A stretch of 64,000 nt of DNA, taken from positions 62,001 through 126,000 of the forward strand of contig NZ_JBLXIK010000005.1 of assembly GCF_048269565.1 (NCBI RefSeq), in the 5' to 3' direction. The notes beneath the pieces were generated by a model that searched no databases, was not told where the DNA came from, and worked only from the letters and a program-made list of their open reading frames with translations. Shown here one piece after another: positions 28,045 to 36,165 of the stretch (positions are counted from its first letter, which is position 1; every line of letters begins with the position of its first letter). A program made the position numbers and the translations under genes. The DNA comes from Maricaulis sp048269565 (lineage in GTDB: Bacteria > Pseudomonadota > Alphaproteobacteria > Caulobacterales > Maricaulaceae).

Positions 28045-28980
28045 TCAGCGCAAATGGCGCATCGGGTCTTCCGGATTGACGCCGCGGCGGATCTCGAAAT
28101 GCACCTGGGCGACCTCGACCGTGCCGCTCGAACCGGCCGCCGCGATCACCTGGCCCCGCGTGACCTGGTCGCCCTCGCGCACCATCAGGCGGCTGTTGTG
28201 GGCATAGGCGGTGACGAAGCCGCCATCATGGCGCAGCAGCACAAGCTGGCCATAGCCGGCCAGTTCCGAACCGGCATAGACAACCTGGCCGGCCGCTGCG
28301 GCGCGGACCTCATCGCCGGTCCGGGCGGCGATATTGATGCCGTCATTGCGGCTGCCATCGGGCTTGCGGCCGAAGCCGGACAGCACCGTGCCACGGATCG
28401 GCCAGTCAAAACTGACGGCGGCATTGGCGACAGGCTGCACCGTCGGCTGGGTCGCGGGGGCCTGCGTTGGCCGGCGATAGCTCGTGGTCGGGGTGCTGGG
28501 CCGCGATGCAGAGGCGGCGACCGTGGCGCCGCGCGGCAGCTGAATCGACTGGCCGATCTCGAGCTCATAGGGCGCGGGAATGCCGTTATGGCTGGCCAGT
28601 TGCTGGAAGGGAATGTCGTAGCGAAGCCCGATCCGGTAGAGATTTTCGCCGCGCTGCACGACATGCACCGCCGGCTGGGGCATCGACAGGGTCTGGCCAG
28701 GGCGCAGCGTATAGGGACGGCTCAGCCGGTTGGTGCTTGCAAGCGCCGACATCTCGACGCCGCAACTTTCGGCAATCTCCGACAATGTGTCGCCCGAGCG
28801 CACCGTATAACTGCCACCGGAACAGGCCGGCGAGGCGGCGCGGGCCGTGCGCGCGGCCGTGGGTGAATAGCTGGAACCGCTGCGATAATCGACGCGCGCA
28901 GGCTCACGCGGCGTTGAAGAACACCCCGCCAGCCCTGCTCCCAGGGCCGCCATAACGCAGATCAAAACACTCCAGCGCAT
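28045..28980 (-). CDS. LysM/LytM lipoprotein, NlpD-like, with degenerate active site
   Basis: This lipoprotein (LAGC, Cys20; 311 residues from the ATG at 28980) has two LysM domains at about 57-100 and 106-149. A proline/threonine-rich linker leads to a C-terminal LytM/M23 domain at about 190-310. In active M23 enzymes zinc is held by HxxxD and HxH. Here the first motif reads NDGIN and the second QVHFE, so zinc binding and catalysis are probably lost. That is the pattern of E. coli NlpD and EnvC, which activate amidases during cell division. The order surE-pcm-nlpD-like also matches E. coli. I infer a division or cell-wall regulator role. Confidence 0.85.
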   Translation of the reverse strand: MRWSVLICVMAALGAGLAGCSSTPREPARVDYRSGSSYSPTAARTARAASPACSGGSYTVRSGDTLSEIAESCGVEMSALASTNRLSRPYTLRPGQTLSMPQPAVHVVQRGENLYRIGLRYDIPFQQLASHNGIPAPYELEIGQSIQLPRGATVAASASRPSTPTTSYRRPTQAPATQPTVQPVANAAVSFDWPIRGTVLSGFGRKPDGSRNDGINIAARTGDEVRAAAAGQVVYAGSELAGYGQLVLLRHDGGFVTAYAHNSRLMVREGDQVTRGQVIAAAGSSGTVEVAQVHFEIRRGVNPEDPMRHLR

Positions 28981-29142
28981 CGTCCCGACACACACCTCCG
29001 GCTACTCGTTCCGGTCGTATCAAGCCAGAGAAGGCTTAACCGGCGGTTAGCCATGCGCGGGAAATGCGAAAGATAGCGAAGACCCGCCTTTCCTCGTCAT
29101 CCTGGCGCAGCTTTATTGGATGATGTCTGTACGCGAAAACGC

Positions 29143-29796
29143 CTAGAGCGCTTTCGCCTCGCCCTTCACCAGCGGCACGAAGCGCACATCCATGATGTCG
29201 TTCGAGGTCAGCTCCTCGCCCTCGCGCTGATAGCGCACCAGCACCTGTTTGGTGCCGCGATCGACCGGGGCGATGGCGATGCCGCCATCCTTGAGCTGGG
29301 CCAGGATGGCATCGGGGCGCACCGGGGCGGAGGCGGTCAGGATGATGCGGTCGAACGGCGCCTGTTCCGGCCAGCCCAGCGTGCCGTCGCCGACGCGGGT
29401 GGTGATATTGTTGAGCCGCAGGGCGGCAAAGCGCGCCTCGGCCTCTTTCGACAGGGTGCGATAGCGCTCGACCGAATAGACCCGCCGCGCCAGCCGCGAC
29501 AGCACGGCGGCCTGATAGCCCGAGCCGGTGCCGATCTCGAGCACCTTGGCGCGATCGTCGAGCTTGAGGGCCTGGGTCATCAGCGCCACGATCAGGGGCT
29601 GGGAGATGGTCTGGCCGCAATCGATCGGCAGGGCCCGGTCATCAAAGGCCTGGTCGCCGAAACGCTCCGGCACAAAGAGATCGCGCGGTGTGCGCTCGAT
29701 CGCGGCGAGCACGCGCGCATCGGTCACCCCGCCACCGCGCAGCGCCATCACCAGCTGGATCATGCGCGGATCGGGCATTTTCATCGTGTCAGACAT
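29143..29796 (-). CDS. pcm: Protein-L-isoaspartate O-methyltransferase
   Basis: PCM methylates isoaspartyl residues in aged proteins with S-adenosylmethionine so that they can be repaired. The 217-residue protein has the substrate loop PIDCGQTISQP and SAM motif I VLEIGTGSGYQAAVLSRL. RVYSVERY (motif post-I) and FDRIILTASAP follow. It lies 14 bases downstream of surE, the usual partner. Confidence 0.95.
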   Translation of the reverse strand: MSDTMKMPDPRMIQLVMALRGGGVTDARVLAAIERTPRDLFVPERFGDQAFDDRALPIDCGQTISQPLIVALMTQALKLDDRAKVLEIGTGSGYQAAVLSRLARRVYSVERYRTLSKEAEARFAALRLNNITTRVGDGTLGWPEQAPFDRIILTASAPVRPDAILAQLKDGGIAIAPVDRGTKQVLVRYQREGEELTSNDIMDVRFVPLVKGEAKAL

Positions 29797-29810
29797 CGAG
29801 CGGTCCGTTC

Positions 29811-30608
29811 TCAGCTGCGCGGCGGCGCGCCGCCCAGCATGCGTTTGAGATTGCCCAGTGTCTCGCCATGGGTGAGGTCCATGTGCAGCGGCGTCACGGA
29901 AATCTTGCCCTCATACACCGCGCGCAGGTCGACGCCCTCGGGCGGGTTGGAGAGCAGGCCCTTGAAGGCGAGCCAGTAATAATCCTCGCCGCGCGGATCG
30001 AGCCGGTGTTCAGCATGCAGGATATGCTGGTCGCGGCGGCCCTGGCGGGTGACCTCGACTTCGGTGACGTCTTCCACCTTGGCATCGGGGAAATTGATAT
30101 TGATCAGCACATCGTCCGGCCATTTCAGATCGAACAGCCGCCGCAGGATCGGCGCGCCAAAGGTCTGCGCCGTCTCCCACTCGATCGGATCACCCTTCTT
30201 GAAACCATAGGCCTGCGACAGGGCGACCGAGGGAATCCCCAGCTGCATCCCCTGCATCGCGCCGGCCACCGTGCCGGAGAAGGTCACGTCCTCGGCGATA
30301 TTCTGGCCGCGATTGACGCCCGACAGGATCAGGTCCGGCTTCTTGCCCTTGACCAGATCCTGCACCCCGATCAGCACCGCATCGGTCGGCGTGCCGGACA
30401 CCGAGAAGCGCCGCTCGTCATATTCGCGAATCCGCAGCGGCGCGTGCAAGGAGAGCGAGCGCCCTGCCCCCGACTGTTCCAGCGCCGGCGCCACGATCCA
30501 GACATCATCCGACAATTCCCGCGCAATCGCCTCAAGCACCTTGAGCCCGCGCGCATGCACGCCATCATCATTGGTCAGCAAAATACGCGGATTGGTCTTC
30601 GGGATCAT
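29811..30608 (-). CDS. surE: 5'/3'-nucleotidase SurE
   Basis: SurE is a metal-dependent nucleoside monophosphate phosphatase linked to stationary-phase survival. The 265-residue protein starts MIPKTNPRILLTNDDGVHA, with metal ligands Asp14 and Asp15. It also has the SGAGRSLSL and LSGVNRGQNIAEDV motifs. It is first of surE-pcm. Confidence 0.96.
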   Translation of the reverse strand: MIPKTNPRILLTNDDGVHARGLKVLEAIARELSDDVWIVAPALEQSGAGRSLSLHAPLRIREYDERRFSVSGTPTDAVLIGVQDLVKGKKPDLILSGVNRGQNIAEDVTFSGTVAGAMQGMQLGIPSVALSQAYGFKKGDPIEWETAQTFGAPILRRLFDLKWPDDVLININFPDAKVEDVTEVEVTRQGRRDQHILHAEHRLDPRGEDYYWLAFKGLLSNPPEGVDLRAVYEGKISVTPLHMDLTHGETLGNLKRMLGGAPPRS

Positions 30609-30719
30609 GGCGGGCGTCTTTCATGGCGGCGTTTGTCGGTGGCCGGTTCTAGACGATGGAGCGCGCGCTGGACATAGCGCGATGCGGTGGCGGGGGTCGG
30701 GGCTCCACAGCCGCCATCG

Positions 30720-30737
30720 ATCATGATATATCTTGAT
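30720..30737 (+). promoter_or_regulatory. Near-palindromic operator candidate of the toxin-antitoxin operon
   Basis: ATCATGATATATCTTGAT is an 18-base palindrome with a single mismatched pair. It is far more A/T-rich than its surroundings and lies 27 bases before the antitoxin start. RHH antitoxins usually repress their own operon at such sites. The TATATC core could also serve as a -10. Confidence 0.55.
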
Positions 30738-30764
30738 AAGCAAACTCATCGGAAGGATCCCGCC

Positions 30765-30992
30765 ATGGAGCAGCCGCGCGAAAAATTCGCCACCCAGATG
30801 GACGCCGCCATCCTCGCCGAGCTGCGTCTGCAAGCCAGAACCGAGGGCCGCCAGATCCAGTCCCTGATCGAGGAGGCCGTTGCCGCCCTGCTCGCCGCCC
30901 GGAAGGCCGGCGATCGCCGGGCGCGGATCATGGAACTCCATGAGGCCTCCGTCGCCAAATACGAGGCGGTCTACAAGAAGCTGGCCGAGTGA
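30765..30992 (+). CDS. Ribbon-helix-helix antitoxin
   Basis: Starting at the ATG at 30765, behind GGAAGGA, this is a 75-residue protein. Residues 7-45 (EKFATQMDAAILAELRLQAR and on to IEEAVAALLAAR) fit a ribbon-helix-helix DNA-binding domain. The C-terminal half is a charged helix suited to wrap a toxin. Its stop overlaps the start of the Doc toxin gene by four bases. Classical Doc toxins pair with Phd antitoxins of another fold. I call it an antitoxin from layout and fold. Confidence 0.75.
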   Translation: MEQPREKFATQMDAAILAELRLQARTEGRQIQSLIEEAVAALLAARKAGDRRARIMELHEASVAKYEAVYKKLAE

Positions 30993-31369
30993 GCCGCGAA
31001 TATCTCAATGCCCGCGACGTGATGGAAATTCACGCTGCGCTGATAGAGCGTATCGGAGGCGCTCACGGCCTGCGCGATCCCGGCCAGCTTGATGCCGCCC
31101 TGCACCGCCCGCAATCAGGCTATTATCGCGACGTGATCGAGGAAGCTGCTGCACTCTGGGAAAGCCTGTCGCAGAACCATCCCTTTGTTGATGGCAACAA
31201 GCGCACTGCACTCGACGCGATGCACGTCTTCCTCGGGCTCAACGAGGTCGAGCTGACGGCTTCGACGCAGGCGCTGTATGCGTTTGTGGTGCCGCTCTAT
31301 GACGAGGGGCGCTTCTGTTTCGAGGAGCTGGAGCCTTGGTTGCGGGCGAATACGAAGCTGCAGGGGTAA
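30989..31369 (+). CDS. doc: Doc-family (Fic fold) toxin
   Basis: This 126-residue protein starts at GTG 30989 inside the antitoxin stop. The Fic/Doc core is HPFVDGNKRTAL (residues 64-75), and the N-terminal NARDVMEIHAALIERIGG is typical of death-on-curing proteins. P1 Doc stops translation by phosphorylating EF-Tu. The same activity is likely here by family. All motif residues are present, so it should be active when not neutralised. Confidence 0.88.
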   Translation: MSREYLNARDVMEIHAALIERIGGAHGLRDPGQLDAALHRPQSGYYRDVIEEAAALWESLSQNHPFVDGNKRTALDAMHVFLGLNEVELTASTQALYAFVVPLYDEGRFCFEELEPWLRANTKLQG

Positions 31370-31373
31370 GCAC

Positions 31374-31805
31374 CTAGTCCGGACAATCGCTAGCTGCGGC
31401 GCGGGCCGTCCGGTTTAGGACAATCCGGTAGTTGAGAGGGAGAAACAGGATCACCGTTGTCACCCAACTCAAATATGCCTGCCAAGCCTCTGCGCTGATT
31501 GGGGCCTGCGCGATCAATGTATAGCCGATGAGCCCCACCAGGAGACTGACTACCAGGCCGAGCGGTAAAATCAGCAAGACAGCCCGCGACGTTGCACCAA
31601 GGGCTCTCACCACAAACTGGAGTGGGAGATAGAGCGTGAGGAGGCAAAAGATGACGGTCGCAACAAGCGCTTCACCGGCAAGGGCAATAATCGAGATCGG
31701 ATTGCCCAAAAGGACACCGAGCACAAGGGCGACGAGAACTGCGAGACCATAAAACAAGGCGAGTGACCGTGCCGTTTCCACGATCAGACCGAAAAACCGT
31801 TTCAT
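31374..31805 (-). CDS. Small four-helix membrane protein of unknown function
   Basis: The start is placed at 31805 (MKRFFGLIVETARSLALFYG), giving 143 residues. The open frame extends further upstream only through a palindromic repeat and is not believable there. Four membrane helices fill most of the sequence. It is convergent with the Doc gene, four bases apart. No family is recognised. Together with the toxin-antitoxin pair it interrupts the usual surE-serS order. Confidence 0.6.
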   Translation of the reverse strand: MKRFFGLIVETARSLALFYGLAVLVALVLGVLLGNPISIIALAGEALVATVIFCLLTLYLPLQFVVRALGATSRAVLLILPLGLVVSLLVGLIGYTLIAQAPISAEAWQAYLSWVTTVILFLPLNYRIVLNRTARAAASDCPD

Positions 31806-31894
31806 ACTTGTCCCATCTCCCGCACCCTGAGACTCGGCTGAAGCTGAAAGCCCCTCCGCCTCCACCAACCCATAAATCTCTTGCCTGCGAGTGG

Positions 31895-31978
31895 GCCACC
31901 GGGGCTCAACGCCGTCAAGGCCGGCCAGAGGCCGCCGCGAAGCGGGCATGCGCCTTGACGGCGTTGAGCCCCGGTGGC
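31895..31978. repeat. Perfect 27-base inverted repeat
   Basis: The arm at 31895-31921 (begins GCCACCGGGGCTCAACGCCG) is the exact reverse complement of 31952-31978. The 30-base spacer is GC-rich and contains a smaller GGCC-AGA-GGCC hairpin. There is no T run, so a terminator role is unlikely. It may be a mobile palindromic (REP/MITE-like) element or a strong RNA hairpin. Confidence 0.85.
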
Positions 31979-32049
31979 TTGATCTCGGCATAAGGTTTAA
32001 GGCGGGGACAGGGCGCTGTGGCCCGCTTTCTCACAACTTGCCCACCCCC

Positions 32050-32168
32050 TTGTCATCCCCGCCGGATGGCCCGACTTGATCGGGCCGCAGAGCGCGGACC
32101 CAGCCCCTGGAGCGTCTGGGTCCCTGATTTCCGCCCGGCTGATGCCGGGCATCCGTCAGGGATGACAA
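32050..32168. repeat. Intergenic palindromic repeat of the GTCATCCC type, copy 1
   Basis: The ends are a perfect inverted pair, TTGTCATCCC (32050-32059) and GGGATGACAA (32159-32168). Inside are three smaller hairpins. GGCCCGA pairs with TCGGGCC (32068-32086), GGACCCAG with CTGGGTCC (32096-32123), and GCCCGGC with GCCGGGC (32133-32150). A related element is at 61859-61973. Repeats of this pattern are common between genes in alphaproteobacteria. Confidence 0.75.
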
Positions 32169-32440
32169 GAGTTTGCATTGATTGGGATAATCACTCAAGG
32201 CAGCAGCTGTCGGCGGATAATCGGTCTCCCGCCCTGCCCTTATCCGCCTGCCGCGCCGCGCGCGTATACTGGCGGGGACGTCAACGACGCGGCAGGCGGA
32301 GACTCGGCAAAATGGACAGGAAACCAACCCGGAAACGCACCATGCGCCTGGTTTTCTTGTACTTTTCCTTCGACAGGCCGGACACCAGCGTATCACCCAA
32401 GCACACACCCGGGGATGATCAGCGTTACACCCGGGATAAA

Positions 32441-33718
32441 CTACGCCCCAAGCCGCTCCAGCCCGCCCATATAGGGGCGCAGCACGGCGGGGATGGTGAT
32501 CGAGCCGTCGGCGTTCTGGTGGTTTTCCATCACGGCGAGCATGGCGCGGCCGACGGCGACGCCGGAACCGTTGAGCGTGTGCAGGAAGGCCGGCTTCTTC
32601 TCGCCCTCCTTGCGGTAGCGCGCATTCATCCGCCGGGCCTGGAACTCACCGCAATTGGAGCAGGAGGAGATCTCGCGATAGGCGTCCTGGCTCGGCAGCC
32701 AGACTTCGAGATCATAGGTGCGCTTGGCCGAAAAACCCATATCGCCATTGCACAGCAGCATCACCCGATAGGGCAATTCCAGCAATTGCAGGACTTTTTC
32801 GGCGCAGGCCGTCATGCGGTCGAGCTCGGCGGCGCTGTCTTCCGGCTTCACCAGCGAGACCATTTCGACCTTCTGGAACTGGTGCATGCGGATCATGCCG
32901 CGCGTATCGCGGCCGGCCGAGCCGGCTTCGGCGCGGAAACAGGGCGTATAGGCGGTCATCCGCATCGGCAGCGCGGCCTCATCATGGATCGCCTCGCGCG
33001 CCAGATTGGTCAGCGGCACTTCCGCCGTCGGGATCAGCCAGCGGCCATCGGTGGTGCGGAACAGGTCATCGGCGAATTTGGGAAGTTGGCCGGTGCCGAA
33101 CATGGCGTCATCGCGCACCAGATAAGGGGGGCTGACTTCCATATAGCCATGCTCGCCGGTGTGCAGGTCGAGCATGAATTGCGCCAGGGCGCGTTCCAGC
33201 CGGGCGAGCCCGCCCTTCAAAGCGACGAAGCGCGCACCCGACAGGGCCGCAGCGGCCTCGAAATCCATCTGGCCGAGCCCCTCGCCGAGATCGACATGGT
33301 CTTTCGGCTCGTAATTGAAGGCTTTCGGCTCGCCCCAGCGGCGGATTTCGACATTGTCGTTCTCGTCCTTGCCCAGCGGCACATCGGCCTCGGGCAGATT
33401 GGGCAGGGCTGCGAGATGCTCGCTCAGCGCCTCGTCGAAATGCTTCGCCTGTTCGCTGCTTTCCTCGAGCACGGCCTTGAGCCGGTCGACCTCGCCGCGC
33501 AGCCGGTTGAATTCCGCCTCATCACCGCTCGCCTTCGCACGCCCGACCAGTTTGGACAGGGCATTGCGCTCGGTCTCGGCCTCCTGCTGGCGGCCGAGCG
33601 CTTCGCGGCGCTTGGCATCGAGATCAAGCAGGACCGGTGATTGCGGCTCCATGCCCCGGCGGGCCAGGGCGGCGTCGAAGGCGCTCGCGTCGTCGCGGAT
33701 GAGCTTGATATCGTGCAT
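32441..33718 (-). CDS. serS: Seryl-tRNA synthetase
   Basis: SerS charges tRNA-Ser. This 425-residue enzyme has the N-terminal coiled-coil arm (about residues 25-100) and class II motif 2 (TPCFRAEAGSAGRDTRGMIR). The motif 3 region is LNGSGVAVGRAMLAVMENHQ. Length is typical. It is in the conserved place directly after tatC. Confidence 0.97.
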   Translation of the reverse strand: MHDIKLIRDDASAFDAALARRGMEPQSPVLLDLDAKRREALGRQQEAETERNALSKLVGRAKASGDEAEFNRLRGEVDRLKAVLEESSEQAKHFDEALSEHLAALPNLPEADVPLGKDENDNVEIRRWGEPKAFNYEPKDHVDLGEGLGQMDFEAAAALSGARFVALKGGLARLERALAQFMLDLHTGEHGYMEVSPPYLVRDDAMFGTGQLPKFADDLFRTTDGRWLIPTAEVPLTNLAREAIHDEAALPMRMTAYTPCFRAEAGSAGRDTRGMIRMHQFQKVEMVSLVKPEDSAAELDRMTACAEKVLQLLELPYRVMLLCNGDMGFSAKRTYDLEVWLPSQDAYREISSCSNCGEFQARRMNARYRKEGEKKPAFLHTLNGSGVAVGRAMLAVMENHQNADGSITIPAVLRPYMGGLERLGA

Positions 33719-33799
33719 GGCGGTGATCCAGGTTCAACAAACTGTCAGCGGGCTATAGCCCCAGCCGCCGTTTGCGTAAACCGGGCCGCGCAAGCCAGA

Positions 33800-34606
33800 T
33801 CAGGTCTCGTCGACCTCGGTCGCCTTCGGCTCCATCCATCGCATCAGCCCGACAGAGATGAAGAAGAGCAGCAGCAGGGCCGAGCCGAGCATGATCTGGC
33901 TGATCGGGTCGGGCGGCGTCACGAAGGCCGCGAACAGGGCAATTCCGACGACGGCGAAACGCCAGCTGCCGAGCATCTGTTTCGAATTGATGATCCCGGC
34001 CTTGGCCAGCAGCATCATCAGGATCGGCATCTGGAAGGAAATCCCGAACACCAGCATCAGCGTCGTGATCAGATTCATGTAGTCGGAGACATTGAGCAGA
34101 AGCTCGATCGATATCCCCGGCCCGGCGCTGGCCTGTTCCTGTCCGAGCGAGAAGCGCATCACCATCGGCAATACGAGGAAATAGACAAAGCTCACCCCGG
34201 CCGCGAACAGGACCGGCGACAGGGCCAGGAAGGGCGCGAAGGCACCGCGCTCATTCTTGTACAGGCCCGGCTGGACGAAGGCATAGACCTGCCAGGCGAT
34301 GACCGGAAAGGTCACCATGATGGCGCCGACCAGGGAGAGTTTGAGTTTGACGAAGAAGAATTCCAGCGGCGCAAAGAAATTCGCCGTCAGTTCGAGTTCC
34401 TCGACCGGTACGCCGCGCACCAGCGAAGCCGCCTGGCTATAGGGCGCGAGCAGCCACTCATACAGCAGGCCGGAGATCAGGAAACAGCCGATGAAACCGA
34501 CCGTCAGGAAGGCGATCACCAACAGCAGGCGCTGACGCAGCTCGATCAGGTGATCCATCAGCGGCGCGCGGCTCGACTCCACCTCGTCGTGTTCAATCTC
34601 GGCCAT
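33800..34606 (-). CDS. tatC: Twin-arginine translocase subunit TatC
   Basis: TatC is the signal-peptide receptor of the Tat system, which exports folded proteins. This 268-residue protein has six membrane helices, an N-terminal cytoplasmic motif (MDHLIELRQRLL) and the loop FVQPGLYKNERGAF, where the Glu is the conserved receptor residue. tatB ends six bases upstream. Confidence 0.97.
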   Translation of the reverse strand: MAEIEHDEVESSRAPLMDHLIELRQRLLLVIAFLTVGFIGCFLISGLLYEWLLAPYSQAASLVRGVPVEELELTANFFAPLEFFFVKLKLSLVGAIMVTFPVIAWQVYAFVQPGLYKNERGAFAPFLALSPVLFAAGVSFVYFLVLPMVMRFSLGQEQASAGPGISIELLLNVSDYMNLITTLMLVFGISFQMPILMMLLAKAGIINSKQMLGSWRFAVVGIALFAAFVTPPDPISQIMLGSALLLLFFISVGLMRWMEPKATEVDET

Positions 34607-34611
34607 GGGGG

Positions 34612-35064
34612 CTATTCGGTGTCCCTGGAGGCTTCGGCGGCATCCGGCCGCGCAACAGGCTCGGCCCCGGTGGAGTCCGGTTTGGACGGGGCCGGTTTGG
34701 ACGGGGCAGGACGCGGCGGCTGCGGCGCACCGAAGCCGGCATCGCCAATACGGTTGGCGCTGGCCATTTTCAATTGCCGGATCTTGTCATTCTGGAGTTC
34801 AAGCGCCGTCTTGTCGAGCTCGCCGCCGATTTCCTCGATCGGATTGCCGCGCTTGAGGGCTTCGATTTCCTTGCGCAGATCCGACAGTTCGGTCTCGCGG
34901 CCGAGTTCGTCGAAGCTGGCCTGGAAATCCCTTGCCATACCGCGCGCCTGGCCCAGCAGACGACCGATCCGGCGCATCAGCACCGGCAATTGTTGCGGCC
35001 CGACCACGACCAGGGCCAGAACCAGCACGACAAGCATTTCCGGCATTCCGATGCCGGGCGCCAT
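34612..35064 (-). CDS. tatB: Twin-arginine translocase subunit TatB
   Basis: TatB forms the substrate-receptor complex with TatC. The 150-residue protein has one N-terminal helix (GMPEMLVVLVLALVVVGPQQ) with the conserved Glu and Pro. An amphipathic helix (LPVLMRRIGRLLGQARGMAR) follows, then a long soluble tail rich in Pro, Ala and Lys. Confidence 0.95.
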   Translation of the reverse strand: MAPGIGMPEMLVVLVLALVVVGPQQLPVLMRRIGRLLGQARGMARDFQASFDELGRETELSDLRKEIEALKRGNPIEEIGGELDKTALELQNDKIRQLKMASANRIGDAGFGAPQPPRPAPSKPAPSKPDSTGAEPVARPDAAEASRDTE

Positions 35065-35069
35065 GACGG

Positions 35070-35294
35070 TTAAACTCCGGTTTTTTCGTCTTCGCGCGCC
35101 GCGGCGTCGAGGCCGGGTGCAGGCGCGGCGGCGTCATCGCCTTCGCCGTCTTCTTCCTCATCCTTCAGCCCCTTGCGGAAGCTGGTGATGCCCTTGGCGA
35201 AATCGCCCATGACGGCTGCAATCTTGCCGCGGCCGCCAAACAGCAGCACCGCGAGCAATACGACGAGAAGGATTTGCCACATTCCGGGAGCCAT
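35070..35294 (-). CDS. tatA: Twin-arginine translocase subunit TatA
   Basis: TatA polymerises to form the Tat translocation path. The 74-residue protein has a short membrane helix (WQILLVVLLAVLLFGGRGKI) with the FGRGK-type hinge, an amphipathic helix (GDFAKGITSFRKGLKDE) and an acidic tail. It is first of tatABC and follows scpB. Confidence 0.95.
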   Translation of the reverse strand: MAPGMWQILLVVLLAVLLFGGRGKIAAVMGDFAKGITSFRKGLKDEEEDGEGDDAAAPAPGLDAAAREDEKTGV

Positions 35295-35361
35295 TTGCCC
35301 CTCCGTCTAACCAATTGTCACAAGGTCTAATCCAGTTACCCGGCCCCGTCCAATGCGGGGT

Positions 35362-36165
35362 TCAGATATCTTCGCTCTCAGCATCGCCATCATCATCCAT
35401 GAAGTCGACATGAAATGTGCGCTGATCCTCTTCATCGAGCGGATCCTCGTCAGCACTCCCGTCCTCATGGCGGCCCGGATCGGGCACGAAGAAATCAGCC
35501 GGAATGCGGGCATCGAGCAGGCCGGCAGCCTTCAGGTCGGCCTGGCCCGGCAGATCACCGATCGAGGCGAGACCGAAATATTCCAGGAAGCGCGGCGTGG
35601 TACCATAAGTCAAAGGCCGGCCCGGCGTGCGGCGGCGGCCGCGCGGCCGGATCCAGCGCAGTTCGAACAACAGGTCCAGCGTGCCCTTGGACACGGCAAC
35701 CCCGCGAATTTCCTCGATCTCGGCCCGCGTCACCGGCTGGTGATAGCCGATGATCGACAGGGTCTCGAGCGCCGCCTGCGACAGCTTGCGCGGTTCCTGG
35801 CGCACCTCATTGAGGGCCTCGGCCAGATCCGGCGCCGTCTCGAATCGCCAGCGCCCGCCGACCTCGACCAGGCGCACGCCGCGCTCGGCATATTCCGCAG
35901 CCAGGCTGGCCAGCAATTCTTGGATATTGGCTTCCAGCGGCAGCCGCCCGATCAGGGTTTCCTCGTCGAGCGGTTCGGCGGCGGCAAACAGCAACGCCTC
36001 GAGCAGGCGCAGATTTTCGCGCTCGGTATCCACCGCCAGACGCAGGCCCAGCGCCTCGGACGCCTCGCGGTCATCAACCGGACCCTGATGCACGGCACGG
36101 GCGCGCAGGCTCGCGATCGCGTCGGAGATCGGATCGGCCATACGGGTCTCGTCATCATCACTCAT
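35362..36165 (-). CDS. scpB: Segregation and condensation protein B
   Basis: ScpB is the winged-helix kleisin-associated subunit of the SMC-ScpAB condensin complex. I start at the ATG at 36165 (MSDDDETRMADP), which overlaps the scpA stop by eight bases, giving 267 residues. Core motifs include LLEALLFAAAEPLDEETL, SQAALETLSIIGYHQPVTRA and TYGTTPRFLEYFGL. The acidic C-terminal tail of about 35 residues is longer than in many homologs. Confidence 0.93.
   Translation of the reverse strand: MSDDDETRMADPISDAIASLRARAVHQGPVDDREASEALGLRLAVDTERENLRLLEALLFAAAEPLDEETLIGRLPLEANIQELLASLAAEYAERGVRLVEVGGRWRFETAPDLAEALNEVRQEPRKLSQAALETLSIIGYHQPVTRAEIEEIRGVAVSKGTLDLLFELRWIRPRGRRRTPGRPLTYGTTPRFLEYFGLASIGDLPGQADLKAAGLLDARIPADFFVPDPGRHEDGSADEDPLDEEDQRTFHVDFMDDDGDAESEDI

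Larger units (their letters stand above)
31806..32440. other. Gene-free region holding several palindromic repeats
   Basis: This 635-base stretch lies between the small membrane protein gene and the end of serS. It contains a perfect 27-base inverted repeat (31895-31978) and a nested-hairpin element (32050-32168). A third repeat has GGCGGATAA (32212-32220) facing TTATCCGCC (32240-32248) across 19 bases. Short open frames are present but have no start signals. The part from 32250 to 32440 shows nothing I can name. Confidence 0.6.

Noticed and set aside
31895..31978. The 27-base inverted repeat as a CRISPR or terminator
   Set aside because: There is only one pair, with no regular spacers, no cas genes and no T run.
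32018..33640. Plus-strand frame of 540 codons starting in the repeat region and crossing serS
   Set aside because: Antisense to serS for most of its length, and starts inside a palindromic repeat.
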